A DNA stretch of 64,000 nt from Ampullaceana balthica (taxonomy: Eukaryota > Mollusca > Gastropoda > Lymnaeidae). Position 1 is the first letter of the stretch, and each line of letters opens with the position of its first letter. The notes under the pieces were generated by a model. That model saw only the letters and a program-made list of their open reading frames with translations. It had not been told where the DNA came from and made no database searches. The stretch spans positions 352,535 to 416,534 of the forward strand of contig CALYLW010000127.1 in NCBI GenBank assembly GCA_944989445.1, written 5' to 3'. A program made the translations under genes and the position numbers. Below are positions 46,018-57,317 of this stretch, one piece after another.

Positions 46018-47076
46018 TAAAACAAACCCGTAAAAACAAATTTTTGACTATAAATCTCTTATATATGAGACATAACTAACAGTATTGATTATGTTCAAGC
46101 GTGACAAACATTTACAGACTGAATCTGTCTTAACTCCCCTTTGCTTTATTACCCGAAGAGGGGGGTGGGAGAGAGGAAAGGTCTGGTCACCTATCGCTGG
46201 ACCGAGCTCAGCATGACACGTAAAATGTATACAAAAGCGATCCGGTACATCAACGATGTTGCGTCAACGCGCGAACTGAACTGTCACGTAAAAAAAACCC
46301 AGTGAAATTGAATTACATATGCCGTACAGAGATAAATTAAAATGCATTAATTTAATTACGGTATGTTTGATCGATCTGAAATTTTGTTACGATGCATTGT
46401 TAGGTGACACAAGTCTATGTGCCAAATTTCAGCTCGATGGTATCACGGGAAGTGGGTCATTTTTTACTTTTGTTTTTCGCCCGACGTATGAAGAGATCAC
46501 GGAAGAGAGACATGATTTCGAAGTTAATAAAAGGGAATTAAAAATAAAACAAACCCGTAAAAACAAAGTTTTTGACTATAAATCCCTTATATATTTATGA
46601 GATATAACTAAAAGTATTGATTATGTTCAAACGCGACAAATATTTACAGACTGAATATGTCTAAACTCCCTTTTGTTTTATAACCCGGGGGATGGGAGAG
46701 GGAAATGGTCTGGTCACCGATCGCTGGACCGAGCTCAGTGTGACACGTAAAATGTAAACAAAAGCACCCCGGCACATCGCGTCAACCCTCGAACTGAGCT
46801 GTCACGTGGAAAAAAATAACAAATTGTTAAATTTAATTACATACCTCGTATAGAGATAAACTAAAAATGCATTAATTTAATTACGGTACATTCGATCGCT
46901 CTACAATTTCGATACGATGCATTGTTAGGTAACACAAGTCTGTATGCCAAATTTCAGCTCGATAGCATCACGGGAAGTGGGTGATTTTTTACTTTTGTTT
47001 TTCCGCCCACCCAAGACAGAGAGACAGAGTGACAGAGACGGCGTTGAAGTTAATATAAGAGATTTAAAAATGACCC
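46018..47076 (-). repeat. Dominant repeat family, two inverted units
   Basis: Two minus-strand units (about 46018-46546 and 46547-47076) each start on plus with aaaacaaacccgtaaaaaca and end with 'gaagttaata(t)aagggatttaaaaa'-like sequence. The core appears inverted at about 46345-46385 and 46865-46900. They adjoin the direct array and face it, which makes a large inverted repeat. Confidence 0.85.
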
Positions 47077-48020
47077 ACTTCCCGTCAAGCCATGGAGCTG
47101 AAATTTGGCACACAGACCCGTGTTACCTAACAATGCATCGTATCAAAATGTCAGATCGATCGTAATTAAATTAATGCATTTTTAGTTTATCTCTATACGA
47201 GGTATGTAATTCAATTTCACAGTTAATTTTTTTTTCACGTGACATTTCAGTTCGCGCGTTGACGCCATGTACCGACGTGCTTTTGTTCACATTTTACGTG
47301 TCACGCTGAGCTCGGTCCAGCGATCGATGACCAGACCTTTCCCCTCTCCCACCCCCCCGGGTTAAAAAGCAAAGGGGAGTTAAGACAGATTCAGTCTGTA
47401 AATGTTTGTTGCGTTTGAACATAATCAATACTTTTAGTTATGTCTCATATATAAGGGATTTAGTAAAAAACTTGGTTTTTACGGGTTTGTTTTATTTACT
47501 TTTGTTGTTCCGCTCGACCGACCGCCTGCAAACCCAAGAGACGACGGTGAAGTTAATATAGGGATTGAATTAAACAACCCAGTAAAAACAAAGGAAGTTA
47601 ATATAAGGGATTGAATTAAACAACCCCGTAAAAAATAAGTTTTTGACTCTAATCCACGTATATATGAGACATAACTAAAAAGTATTTATCACGCTTAAAC
47701 GCGACAAACATTTACAGACTGAGATTGCCTTAAATACCCTTTGTTGTAAAACGGAGGGGACAGGGAAAATGTTTGGTCACGGATGGCTGAACTTAACTCA
47801 GCGTGACGTTAAAATGTCAACAAAAGCTGGCCGCGTGAACTCAACTGGCACGTGGAGGAAAACAATAACAGACTGTGAAATTGAATTACACATGTTATAT
47901 AAAGATAAACTAAAAATGCATTTATTTAATTATGGTACATTCGATCGATCTGAAAATTTAATAGCTTTATTCTCCACACAATTCAAACCTACTGTGAAAA
48001 TTTCAGCTCTCTAGCAAGTC
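47077..48020. repeat. Dominant repeat family, further units in both orientations
   Basis: A plus unit lacking its head (47077-47497) is followed by duplicated minus heads at about 47550-47625 ('gaagttaatataagggattgaatt', twice). A minus unit (47620-48020) comes next and ends after 'cagctctctagcaagtc' without the (TC)n and head. Confidence 0.75.
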
Positions 48021-48231
48021 AAAAAACGTGTTTACGAGCGTTTTGAAAAAGTTGACGACAGATCCGGAAGCGTTGAATCCGGATTCCTGCACGAGTCAAT
48101 ACGATAGGGGCCTCAACAAAAATATTTTAAAATAGCTTAATAGAATCCATAACTTGTTTCAAGAGATTAGATTAGATAATAAGCCTTTGTAATGTGTGCC
48201 TTTAAATAAATATGGTATATCTTTTTAAATC

Positions 48232-48336
48232 CTTAATATTAACTTGTAATGTCTGTTTGAGACAGAGATGATGAGATGGCGACAGACAGAAAGACAAGAT
48301 TTCAAAGTTAATATAAGGGATTTAAAAATACTGTTT
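48232..48336. mobile_element. Minimal TIR derivative of the dominant family
   Basis: Head tttttaaatccttaatatta and inverted head aatataagggatttaaaaa are only about 100 bases apart, separated by a purine-rich 'gagacagagatgatgagatgg' segment. It is probably an internal-deletion form. Confidence 0.65.
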
Positions 48337-48489
48337 GTCCTTTTTCTTAATAAATAAGTAATTAATCTATAACGATATCATTCAAAATAATTCAACATTA
48401 TTATTATCATAATTTTTAATATTATTATATTATTATATTAATATATTGTAGTACATAAACAATATAATTTGTATCGCCATCTTATTTTT

Positions 48490-48955
48490 AAATCTCTTAT
48501 AAACTTATATTAACTTCGAAATCTTGCCTGTCGTCATCTCTCTCTGTCGTGATCTCTCTCTGTCGTTCGCGGGCGGGCGAAAAAACAAAAGTAAAAAATG
48601 ACACACTTCCCGTGATGCTATCGAGCTGAAAGTTTGCACGTAGACTCGTGTCACCAAACAATGCATCGTATCAAAATTTCAGACCGATTGAACGTACCGT
48701 AATTAAATTAATGCATATTTAGTTTATCTCTATATAACATGTGTAATTCAATTTCATAGTATGTTATTGTTTTCCTCCACGTGCCATTTGAGTTCACGCT
48801 TTGACGCCACCCATCGATGTCCACACCCCTCCCCACTTCCCCCGGTTTTAAAGCCAGGGGAGATCAGTCGAGAACAAAATAAATTCTTTTAGTTATGTCT
48901 CATATATAAGGGATATATAGTCAAAAACTTTGTTTTTACGGGGTTGTTAAATTTA
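48490..48955 (+). repeat. Dominant repeat family, single unit
   Basis: It starts aaatctcttataaac, includes TC tract, 'gggcgggcgaaaaaacaaaag', core cagaccgattgaacgtaccg and tail tatataagggatatatagtc to 'ttacggggttg'. It is more diverged than the main array. Confidence 0.8.
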
Positions 48956-49487
48956 ACTGTCGATTTTAGCCAATATAATATATGTTTTCCTTAATAATTC
49001 AGCTATAATAATGCAAAATATATGAATAACTGAACTTACCATTATGAATTAGCCGTGTATTACTAGTAGTAATACTAGCACTAAGTATGACAAGAGTATT
49101 ACCGCTAGTCTGACTTAAATTTGATCCTTTAACTTGGAGACATCGCTTTCACATTATTATATGTTACAGACCGTTTTGTATGCCGAGGATTTTTTTATCA
49201 TTGTAAATATTTGCTAATTTCCCATTTAGCTTTCACTGCGCTTGAGTAGAGCTGATACAGAATAATCAAACTAGACTAGAAGACAGTGGCCACGATTAAA
49301 AATAAAATAAAGATCAGCTGTAAAGTTAAGTCACGTGACTAATATTTAGATTTCTGACATTTGCATTTGCCAATAAAATAGTGCGTTCGATCGGATGTTT
49401 GCCAAGTGTGGACTGACTATAAAGCTTGTAGTAAAATAATTAGCCTTTAACTGATAGTTAATAATATTCAAACTTACATCATTAAAA
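48956..49487. other. AT-rich DNA, nothing recognised
   Basis: Features a short 'tactagtagtaatactagca' imperfect palindrome at 49060. No gene was recognised. Confidence 0.4.
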
Positions 49488-49559
49488 ATTATGACTAGGC
49501 CTGTCAACGGGTACCCGGGTAGCAAAATCCCGCTCGGGTACCCGTGAAAATGTGGCTTC

Positions 49560-49858
49560 TTATCTTCTTCTTCTTATCTTATCTATACAGACGCTCCTTC
49601 TATGCAGAAGATAGTTGCGTCCACAGACCATGACAGATGATCTGTTGGCAAGTGATGCAGCGTTCACAGGCCACGGCTTTGTGGGTTCCACGCATAACCC
49701 AGCCGCCTGGCTACTAGTAGTTAGGTACCCATTCGGAGCGGGGTAACTCAGGGACGCCCTAGGCCGCGGGAACAAACCCTTGCCTTCACACGGATTCGAA
49801 CCCGGGACCATCGGTACGACAGTCCAGTGGTCGACATGCCACTCGACCATGCGTCCCC
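49560..49858 (-). mobile_element. tRNA-headed SINE, copy 2
   Basis: The same family as 33943-34220: B box GGGTTCGAATCC (49792-49803, minus), body, and tail GAAGGAGCGTCTGTATAG followed by GATAAGATAAG and an AAG-rich end. Relative to copy 1 it has a few extra bases in the tRNA-like head ('gtcgac') and in the body ('tactagtagttagg'). Confidence 0.9.
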
Positions 49859-50188
49859 GTCTATAAATGCTTCAATTTCTATATTAACCGTAGGCCAAAC
49901 TTCGGCTCCCATGCGGCTTTTGGTGTTTACATTGTGACTCCGGAAACAATTTATCAAATGAAAATTTTTGTTTCAAAAATATGCTGTGAAGTACATCTAA
50001 GGAAAAATATCTGTCAACCGGAAGTATCTGTCAACGAGAAATAAAATACGGTCCCACTAAACTACAATGTATTTGGATACATATTTTTTTCTCTCAATCT
50101 GAAACAGAAATCGCACAACACAAAAAAGTTTTGGTTCTTTAAAAGAATCATTTAAAAATCCTATGCCAAAAATAAGGTTGGAATGCTT

Positions 50189-51020
50189 AGAGATGAAAGA
50201 CGCTGTGTTTGTTTTTAAAAAAACTGCTTTGACACTAACTTTGCTTTGAAATAGCCGATTGATACTAGCTAATGTTGTTTATCAACCCCCTCTCCTTCCT
50301 TCACTTCTATAACCCACGCCCCTTACATCCGCTTGTGTTTCTTGTGTTTATTAACATGTGGTGACCTAGAAAAACTGAGGGTAATAATGCGTACAAGGTT
50401 ATCAGTATTTAAATTTAATAAATCAAACAGTTACTAACAATGTAAGATGGGTAAGACGTCGGCTGTGAGGATTGACTGCACAGAGATGAAAGAGGCCGTG
50501 ATTTTTTTTTGTTCATAACAACACCCTTGTTTTGACATTAACTTTGCTTTGAAATAGCCGACTGTGGGTCACCGATTGATACTATCTAATGCCGTTTTTC
50601 TATCCCCCCCCCCGCTCTTCATTCCTTTAACACAGTGCTTCTCAAACTTTTTAGTATGGCGGACCGGCAGGATTTTTTTCCACCGGTGCACTATTTTACC
50701 TGTACTTACATGGTAGCGAAATGTATTTTGTTTCCTTTTATTTCTTTCATTTATTCGCTTATTGTCAAAAATGACAAATTCTATTGGGTTAGTATTATTG
50801 GTAGCAATTGGAGGATTATAATTATATTTTCTTTCCTTTCAAGATAACTTCCGCGGTCCACCACTTTGAGAAGCACTGCTATAACCTACACCCCTTGCAT
50901 TCGCGTGTGTTTCTTGCGTTCATTAACACGTGTTTGCCTTGCCCAAATTTATATTAATAATACACCCAAAGTTAATAAGATGGTTAAGACGTCGTGTGCA
51001 ATCAGGCCAATCGAGTTGAC
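50189..51020 (+). repeat. Internal tandem duplication in the hAT element
   Basis: Copy 1 (50189-50481) and copy 2 (from 50482) share agagatgaaag, 'ttgacattaactttgctttgaaatagccga', 'attgatactatctaatg', 'acccc(tt)ac/gcattcgcgtgtgtttcttg' and 'gatgg(g/t)taagacgtcg'. Copy 2 is interrupted by the MITE at 50633-50878. Without it the period is about 290 bases. Confidence 0.85.
50633..50878. mobile_element. 246-bp hAT-type MITE with an empty-site paralogue
   Basis: The ends are CAGTGCTTCTCAAACTTTTT and CCACTTTGAGAAGCACTG. The flanks CTTTAACA (50625-50632) and CTATAACC (50879-50886) agree at 6 of 8. The uninterrupted duplicate at about 50305 has CTATAACC at the target, which confirms both boundaries. 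The 70-codon frame inside is fortuitous. Confidence 0.9.
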
Positions 51021-51300
51021 AGCGACACAGCAAAATGCAACCGTTGTAATGAAATTGTGTCTGCGAAGGGTGGCAACCCAACGTGATCAAACGCCATCTG
51101 AGTGCTATTCATAAAATTGATATTGATAAATAAATCGCCGATCCACCAAACATCATACATTTTTTGGTGTCAACAAAAGCAGTGCCACTGACCAAAGCAC
51201 GATCACTTGAGATTTACCGCAGTATTGCGTTCTTCATCGCCCTTAGCATTGACTACCGACGCCAAGTGGATATTAACATTCAAGGTATGACACTGAACGT
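51000..51300 (+). pseudogene. hAT transposase N-terminus with BED finger, frameshifted
   Basis: One frame reads TAKCNRCNEIVSAKGGNPT (C-x2-C; Cys codons at 51036 and 51045) and stops. In another frame the finger continues VIKRHLSAIHK (H-x4-H; His codons at 51095 and 51110), so a frame shift lies between them around 51080. Further on, TKARSLEIYRSIAFFIALS (51190-51250) resembles the hAT segment just after the BED finger ('...I-A-x-F-I...'). The rest of the protein is absent. The BED finger would bind element ends; this copy is inactive. Confidence 0.7.
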
Positions 51301-51837
51301 TACGTCATTGCTGTTGACATTTTTTTGCATGTTTAGGCAGTTTAGTTTACTGTAGTTTTAGTTGATGAGTATGACGAATGCATTTACAGCAGGAATTGAA
51401 TGCAAGTTGTTAGTGCATTATAGTTAATTTTAGTGTATTAGTAATAGCATGTAACTGGAAGCATGCCGTTGGCTACTACTACTGTGTGAAATGAGATGCA
51501 TGCATGGTGGCTAGGTTACATTGTGTAGCAGTCATGACGGGAAAAATTATGCGACTTTTAGAACGGGTAACCTGGGTACCCGTTGGAAATTTTCACGGGT
51601 ACCCAGGCAGCTTTTTTCAACAAAATTGACAGCCCTAATTATGACCAAGTAAATAATTATAGTCTTTGTCACTGCTTGAATGTTTTGAATTACCGTGAAT
51701 CCTATTAAAATTCATTATGAAATTAAGTTATTTTGTGTGTTTTTTAGGTCTAGACAATTAGTTTGTACTTCAAAAACTTCCTATCTTTTTTATCATTATC
51801 ATCAAACATTGAAAATAAGATTTTTAGAGAAAAGTTA

Positions 51838-51868
51838 TCTCCCTCCCTCCCTCTCTTCCTCCCTCCCT

Positions 51869-51936
<68 letters not shown>

Positions 51937-51990
51937 CTCTCTCTCTTTCTCTCTCTCACTTTCTCATTCCCTAACTCTTTAAGTCTGCTC
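51838..51990. repeat. (CTCC)n and (CT)n microsatellite
   Basis: CCCTCCCTCCCTCTCTTCC blocks pass into a pure CT run of about 60 bases and then imperfect CTTT/CT sequence. Open frames on both strands here are low-complexity artefacts. Confidence 0.95.
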
Positions 51991-53542
51991 GCCATCTTTT
52001 TTCCTCTTTCTTTCCCTTTCATCTCTATTTTTATTTCTTCTCTTAAGGCACATATCCCCTAAATCTTAACGGTGCTTTGAACTTTCATTCTCATAACTTG
52101 TCTCCTTTTATTGAACTCGACAGGTTATTTGTTCTAAGGTTATTAGTAGTAATGCTCATCCTATCAGTAGCAGACACAAGACTTCCTGTAATTGAAGAAA
52201 GTCTAGAGGATACACTTCCTGTAATGTCAAGAAAGTCTAGTCGTTAAGTTTCTTTTGATATCAAACCGACTCGTCGCTTCATTTCATTGGAGGGTGGGGA
52301 AGAGGGGGGTCAGGCAGCTGAGAAACTTCCCTTCGGACATGCTGGAATGTTTACTGAAGTAAAAACTGAGTATGTTAAATCCTGCGAGTAGATTAATTAC
52401 CATTATGTGTATTCATCTTGTTTGGATATTTGTTCTGTCCTACAATTTAATGTGTCTGTGATACTCTGTCCGAACCACTAATATTGTTTTTTTTTCCCCA
52501 ATTGATAGTTTCCAACTCCGATAATGTGAAGGGCAATATTTAATTAGCAATTACATAAAATGAAGATTTCTTTACTTCATGCACAGAGTTTATGTGTGTG
52601 GTCAATATAAGGTTTCACAATATTGCTCAAGATGTATATGCTTGAATTCAAGATTATTAATCTTCTCAACGACATTTACGAGAGAAATTTATGAGATGTG
52701 GCTAACTATTCAGATTTTGCTTGTGAGCTTAGAGCTGTTTTGTATAATTTCTTTTCAATTTTTTTTGTAATTAACATTAATAATTGTATTTTTTTAATAT
52801 ATACAAATATAAAGTCGTTGTGTGATCTCAATATAAACGCTGTTACGAAATACATCATAGGCTTATAGATACTATTATCACTGTTGAGCGACAAAGTTAC
52901 CATTTCAATTTTGCTCTTTAATACTTCATCTCCCACATGACACTAATGAAGATTGATTCTATGCAATCAATACTTTGTATTACACTGCACAATTATGCGG
53001 CTGATTGACGCATTGTTTGGCTGACATCTTTTCGTATAAGAGCGAGAGCTCGACGGTGCAATAAACCATGGGAATGGCAAGTTCAGCCGAGGTTATCCAG
53101 TCTTTTTACAACTAAAATAGAATCTTTCGACCGTGAACGTTGAGTGTTGTTGGTGTTCCAGACCTAATTAATGTGCACACTTAATGGACTAAACGAAATC
53201 AATTTATTTTACGAAATCCCTTTTGAACTTTTTTCCCAGCACATGCAGTACTTTTTGGTTCCTCTATTTAAAAAAAATCTGTTTACCAAACAATTTACCC
53301 ACTAAATAAAGACTTTAGCCGAAATAACGTAAACAATTCAAACACTGCTTAAGTAATCAACCATTATTTAATAAAGAATATTGCATGGTTTTGGAAATCA
53401 ATTAAAGACCGATTACACAAATGTTTCTTCACAAATGTTGATGAAGGAATATTATAAACCTCAATTGATTATTCAATTTTCTATTTAAAATAGATTGAAA
53501 TCTTTACGAGACGCATATATTATTAAAATGTTTATTGTAAAA
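51991..53542. other. No gene recognised
   Basis: A duplicated phrase 'cttcctgtaatt(g)...agaaagtctag' occurs at 52182-52240. Otherwise it is featureless AT-rich DNA. Confidence 0.4.
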
Positions 53543-54295
53543 ACTAGGGGTTTAGGGCGCCTACGGCGCCCACTTGGGCTCCTTCCAACCTGTGACTTGG
53601 GCTATTATATTGTTTACTAGGTACGGCGCCCACCTTTTTCAAAAGCCCAAGTAACTTATCTTTGTATGATAAATACGAAATATTCCTGAAAATATGAGCT
53701 AAAACAATGACGTCGTATAATATCTTTTTACGCGAGAAATTTTAGAAAGCAGCGCACCAAATTACTGCACCAAAAAATAACTCTTTTCGAACGTCCGCAT
53801 GAAATTGTTCAATTATTAATAATAGTGTGGAGGGTGTTTAATGTTAATCTAAAAACCAAAATAATTATGATTTTTAAGTCTATATATTCAAAAAAAAAGC
53901 AGAGTGATGCCCCTCAGCGTTACGGCAGGATAATTGAGGGTAAATTAACAATATAATAGCCCAAGTCACCGGTTGGAAGAAAGGATCCATAGCGCTATGA
54001 CGTCATTTTTTGAGCTTATATTTAAGTATATATACAAGGCGCGCATCAGGAGGTGTGCGAAATTCTAAAAATTCTAAAATATTATAAAAATATATTATAT
54101 GACGTTATAGTTTTAGCTTATATTTTAATTTTGGAAAAGAGAGCGATGTTAAAAGAGGATTTGAGGATTTATAATTATAACATACTCTGTACATTTCAGG
54201 AAGTTTAATATTTCGTATTTATCAAACAAGGATAAGTTACTTGGGCTTTTTACAAAAAAAAATGTGGGCGTCGTAGGCGCCCTAAAGTCCCTAGT
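53543..54295. mobile_element. Inverted pair of Helitron-like 3' termini with nested palindrome
   Basis: The left end read on minus is hairpin GGGCGCC-GTA-GGCGCCC then 'taaacccCTAG-T' (53544-53571). The right end on plus is GGGCGTC-GTA-GGCGCCC then 'taaagtccCTAG-T' (54265-54295). Inside each arm are 'agcccaagtaacttat' and 'tgataaatacgaaatatt'. A second inverted pair ('cttccaacctgtgacttggg' at 53581 and its inverse near 53960) lies inside, and a second partial end 'actaggtacggcgccc' occurs at 53619. It is either two Helitron-type 3' ends back to back, or a TIR element whose TIR includes the hairpin. Confidence 0.6.
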
Positions 54296-54725
54296 ATATG
54301 TATGAAGAGCACAAATGAATTTAATTAATACTTAACTTTGAAATAAAACTAAAATAGTTACGTGTATAGTTGTGTTACGTGTTTGATAAAACTACTACAA
54401 GACAGGCCATATACAGATACGTTATATTTAAAATAACATTTTAAAATATAGTTTTAAATGAAGTGATGTAATTCGAGGTAACACAACCTTGGACAGTACA
54501 ACACTTATTGAATAATTATTTGCACCCTGGTGCCACCATCAGACCTACCCACTTTTTTCAGTTGAACAACATGGAATAATTGAAACATTGCATTCAATGT
54601 TGAACGTATGATCAACTACTGCAGGTGTCGGGAAACCATGGCTCGCGAGCCAGATGTGGCTCTATTTATGGCTGCATCTGGCTCGCAGACAAATGTTCGA
54701 GTATAAAAAATTTTTTACGATAAAC

Positions 54726-55674
54726 GAGCAGGTGACCACATTGGACATCCCGTGACTGCATTCAAAGATTCACCAACAGTTCTTGCGCCGTTCAATGACA
54801 TTTGCCTGACTCATTTCATAAAAATTGTAAAATGAAATAAAAAACAAGCTTCCTTGGATCAACATTTGCTAAGAGACCATTAGTGGGCGAAGATACCATT
54901 AGTGGGCGAAGATACCATTCGTGGGCGAAGATACCATTAGTGGGCGAAGATACAATTAGTAGGTGAGGATACCATTAGTGGGCGAAGATACCATTAGTAG
55001 GCGAAGAGACCATTAGTAGGCGAAGATACCATTAGTAGGCGAAGATACCATTAGTAGGTGGAGATACAAAAATAGTTTTTTTTAAAATAAGACACGAAGA
55101 TGTAGGTGGAAGTGAGGCAAAAAAACTGAAAGGTGAAACAGAAAATTAGAAAGCGCAAAATCATTTTTTTTTAATTTCGAGAATTACATAGGTTTAAGTT
55201 TTTTCTTACGTTTGTTTAGTGTACATTTATACTAAATGTAAGTGTTTATTTAGCATTAAATCATGCAAAGTTTGTACACAACGTATTATTTTCAAAGAGT
55301 AAGTGTTTCGTAATGCCGTAATGTTTTCTGCTATATGTTCTACTCCCCTACTAGCTTCTCCGACACTTCGCCACATCACCCTCATTCGAAAGGTAAAGGT
55401 TCAAATTTGTATACAGATTATTTTTTCATATATTTTATTTCGTTTTCATTGTTTTCATGTTATTTATTTTATTTAAAATGTGTACTTTTAAGGATTGGAG
55501 AATCTTACTTTTTCTATAGTTTTCCATGATACTTTCAAATTTTAGTGCTGTTTCTGTAGGGGTAGGAAACGGATTAGGTATTTTAAATGTAAAACTTAGT
55601 TTGAGATACGAAAAATCTGAGATACGAAAGGCCACCCCCCGAACAAATTAATTTCGTATCTCGAGATATCACAG
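54726..55674 (+). mobile_element. Tigger-like 3' remnant nested in the hAT
   Basis: 54780-54890 reads FNDICLTHFIKIVK, stop, then KQASLDQHLL, the C-terminal end of a Tigger-type transposase; compare ASELFNDIC at 22290. The 3' end 'tttcgtatctcgagatatcacag-TA' (55651-55676) is a Tigger-type terminus, with more 'gagatacgaaa' motifs inside. The 5' part is missing and the left limit is approximate. A 19-bp array expanded within it. Confidence 0.7.
54876..55065. repeat. 19-bp minisatellite, ten copies
   Basis: Ten contiguous units of accattagtgggcgaagat, with variants gtaggcgaag and gtaggtg(a/g)ag clustered toward the right. The first unit overlaps the last codons of the Tigger transposase remnant, which is where the array was born. 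Confidence 0.95.
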
Positions 55675-56144
55675 TACTTTAAAAAAATAAAAAGCGACAC
55701 CAAAAACAACATGCTAGTCATAAGTCAATAACCCTTTTAATTATTTTCTATTTTTGAATGGCTTACGTGATGTAAAACATTCTTGAAAGTTTAGACGCGG
55801 GAAAACTTTGGAGGTTGCATGTTGGTTGACCAAACAATTCAATACGAATAATTATGAGGAGTGACATACGTGATAGAATATATGAAATATACATAGGCGC
55901 TGGAAATAATCAAGGTTAGGGGGTTAGTAAGCTTAGGAGAGTGATTTCTATTTAAGGGTGTGAGATTTGGAATTTGGGATCAAAGTGATCGCAGTGATTT
56001 CTGTGAAAAAGTGGCAATAATACATTGTTCAAGTGGGGCTGCCGTATATTGCTTTCGAAAATAGCGATCGACGTGTGCACGTGCAAAAGCGTTCGCACAA
56101 GAGATTGTCGTCGGATCTGAAAGTAAACTTTCATTTTAATCGCG

Positions 56145-57317
56145 TTGTACGCTAACAAATTTTATAAACTTTTTGACACGATAGCTAAAATAAATAAAGA
56201 CGATGAGTATCGTTCTTTTCAGCAGGAATGGACAGAGGAATTTGCTTTTATTGAGAGAAGGGGTTCTGTAGTGTGTCTAATATGCAGTGAAAAAATTGCA
56301 TCTATGAAACGGTCAAATGTAAAGTGACACTTAGAGACACGCCATTCTACATTTGCATTGAAATATCATGCGGGAGACAGCAGGAAGAAAGCATGTCAAG
56401 AACTGCTATCAATAGTGCAAGCAAATCCGTGTTTGAACCCAACAAGTGACTGGAATTCGGGTAGCTTCGCCGGCGCTTTAGCTATTGTGAGAAACGGGAA
56501 GCATTTCACAGATACGGAGTAATCCAAAGCATTCATGCTTGATGTTGTCAATAAACTTTTTGATGACTTTTCGGATAAGGACAAAATAATTAAACGGACA
56601 ATGACATGCCTCTGTCGGCAGGAACTGTTCACGGTTGCACCATCATGATGTCAAAACAAATTGAGGCAATGCAAATGAAGGACATGCGGCACGGTTTCTC
56701 TCTCTCGGTTTGGATGAGTCCACAGACGTCAGTAATTTATCACAGTTCAGCGTGGTTGCAAGGTATGCTGGCAGTAATACACTACATGAGGAAAGTCTTG
56801 CTGTTTTTTCTATGAAGGGCACAACAAGAAGGCAGCATTTATTCAAGTCCTTCACTTAGTTCGCTAAAGAAAAAATCTACCGATGGAAAAACTTGTTTCG
56901 GTGTGCACTGACAGTTCTCCGTGCATGGTGGGGAAAACAGGATTTGTCGGTCTTCTTTGTGAGCATGAAAACAGGCACATCATAAGCTTTCATTGCATCC
57001 TACTTCAGGAGGCGCTTTCAGATGTGTGGCGAGCAGCTGGGTGAGGTGGTGTCGCTGGAGTTCGGGTAATCCAAACTTGGAACGCGCTTCCCGTCACATA
57101 CCACGCACTGCAGCGTGTGAGTATTGCTGTACTGACAATGTTTGGCTCTTGGTATGCATGCGAGCAGTCTTTCTCACATCTAAAGAACACTAAGACCAAC
57201 TAGCGATCACGTTTAACAGATGGAAGTCTCAACGCCTACATGATGCTTAACCTCACCACGTATCGACCACAATACAAAACCATCAGCAAATCCATGAAGC
57301 ACTATAAGTCGCATTAA
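56145..57317 (+). pseudogene. hAT transposase (BED/C2H2-like finger, GTF2IRD2/ZBED-like type), broken
   Basis: It starts with YRSFQQEWTEEFAFIERRG and VVCLICSEKIASMKRSNVK, then a stop in place of Arg, then HLETRHSTF (finger C-x2-C ... H-x4-H). Next come WNSGSFAGALAIVRNGKHF and DVVNKLFDDFSDKDKIIK. Later segments need frame changes: KLVSVCTDSSPCMVGKTGF then ISFHC, with a large internal deletion after it. The C-terminal dimerisation part follows: FGSWYACEQSFSHLKNTKT, stop, RSRLTDGSLNAYMMLNLTTY and the end …SMKHYKSH. It encodes a cut-and-paste transposase remnant with at least five stops or shifts and the middle of the catalytic domain missing. The likely superfamily is clear; the exact family is not. 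Confidence 0.85.

Larger units (their letters stand above)
49496..51637 (+). mobile_element. 2.1-kb hAT element (deleted), host of SINE and MITE
   Basis: The ends are TAGGCCTGTCAACGGGTACC and TTGACAGCCCTA, with 'cgggtacccg' and 'cacgggtaccca' just inside. ATTATGAC flanks it exactly (49488-49495 and 51638-51645). It carries a SINE (49560-49858), a tandem duplication (from 50189), a nested hAT MITE (50633-50878) and the N-terminal part of a hAT transposase (51000-51300). The catalytic and C-terminal parts are missing, so it is a non-autonomous deletion derivative. Confidence 0.9.

Noticed and set aside
51750..52062. Coding frames across the CT microsatellite
   Set aside because: Low-complexity translation (poly Ser-Leu or Arg-Glu) on both strands.
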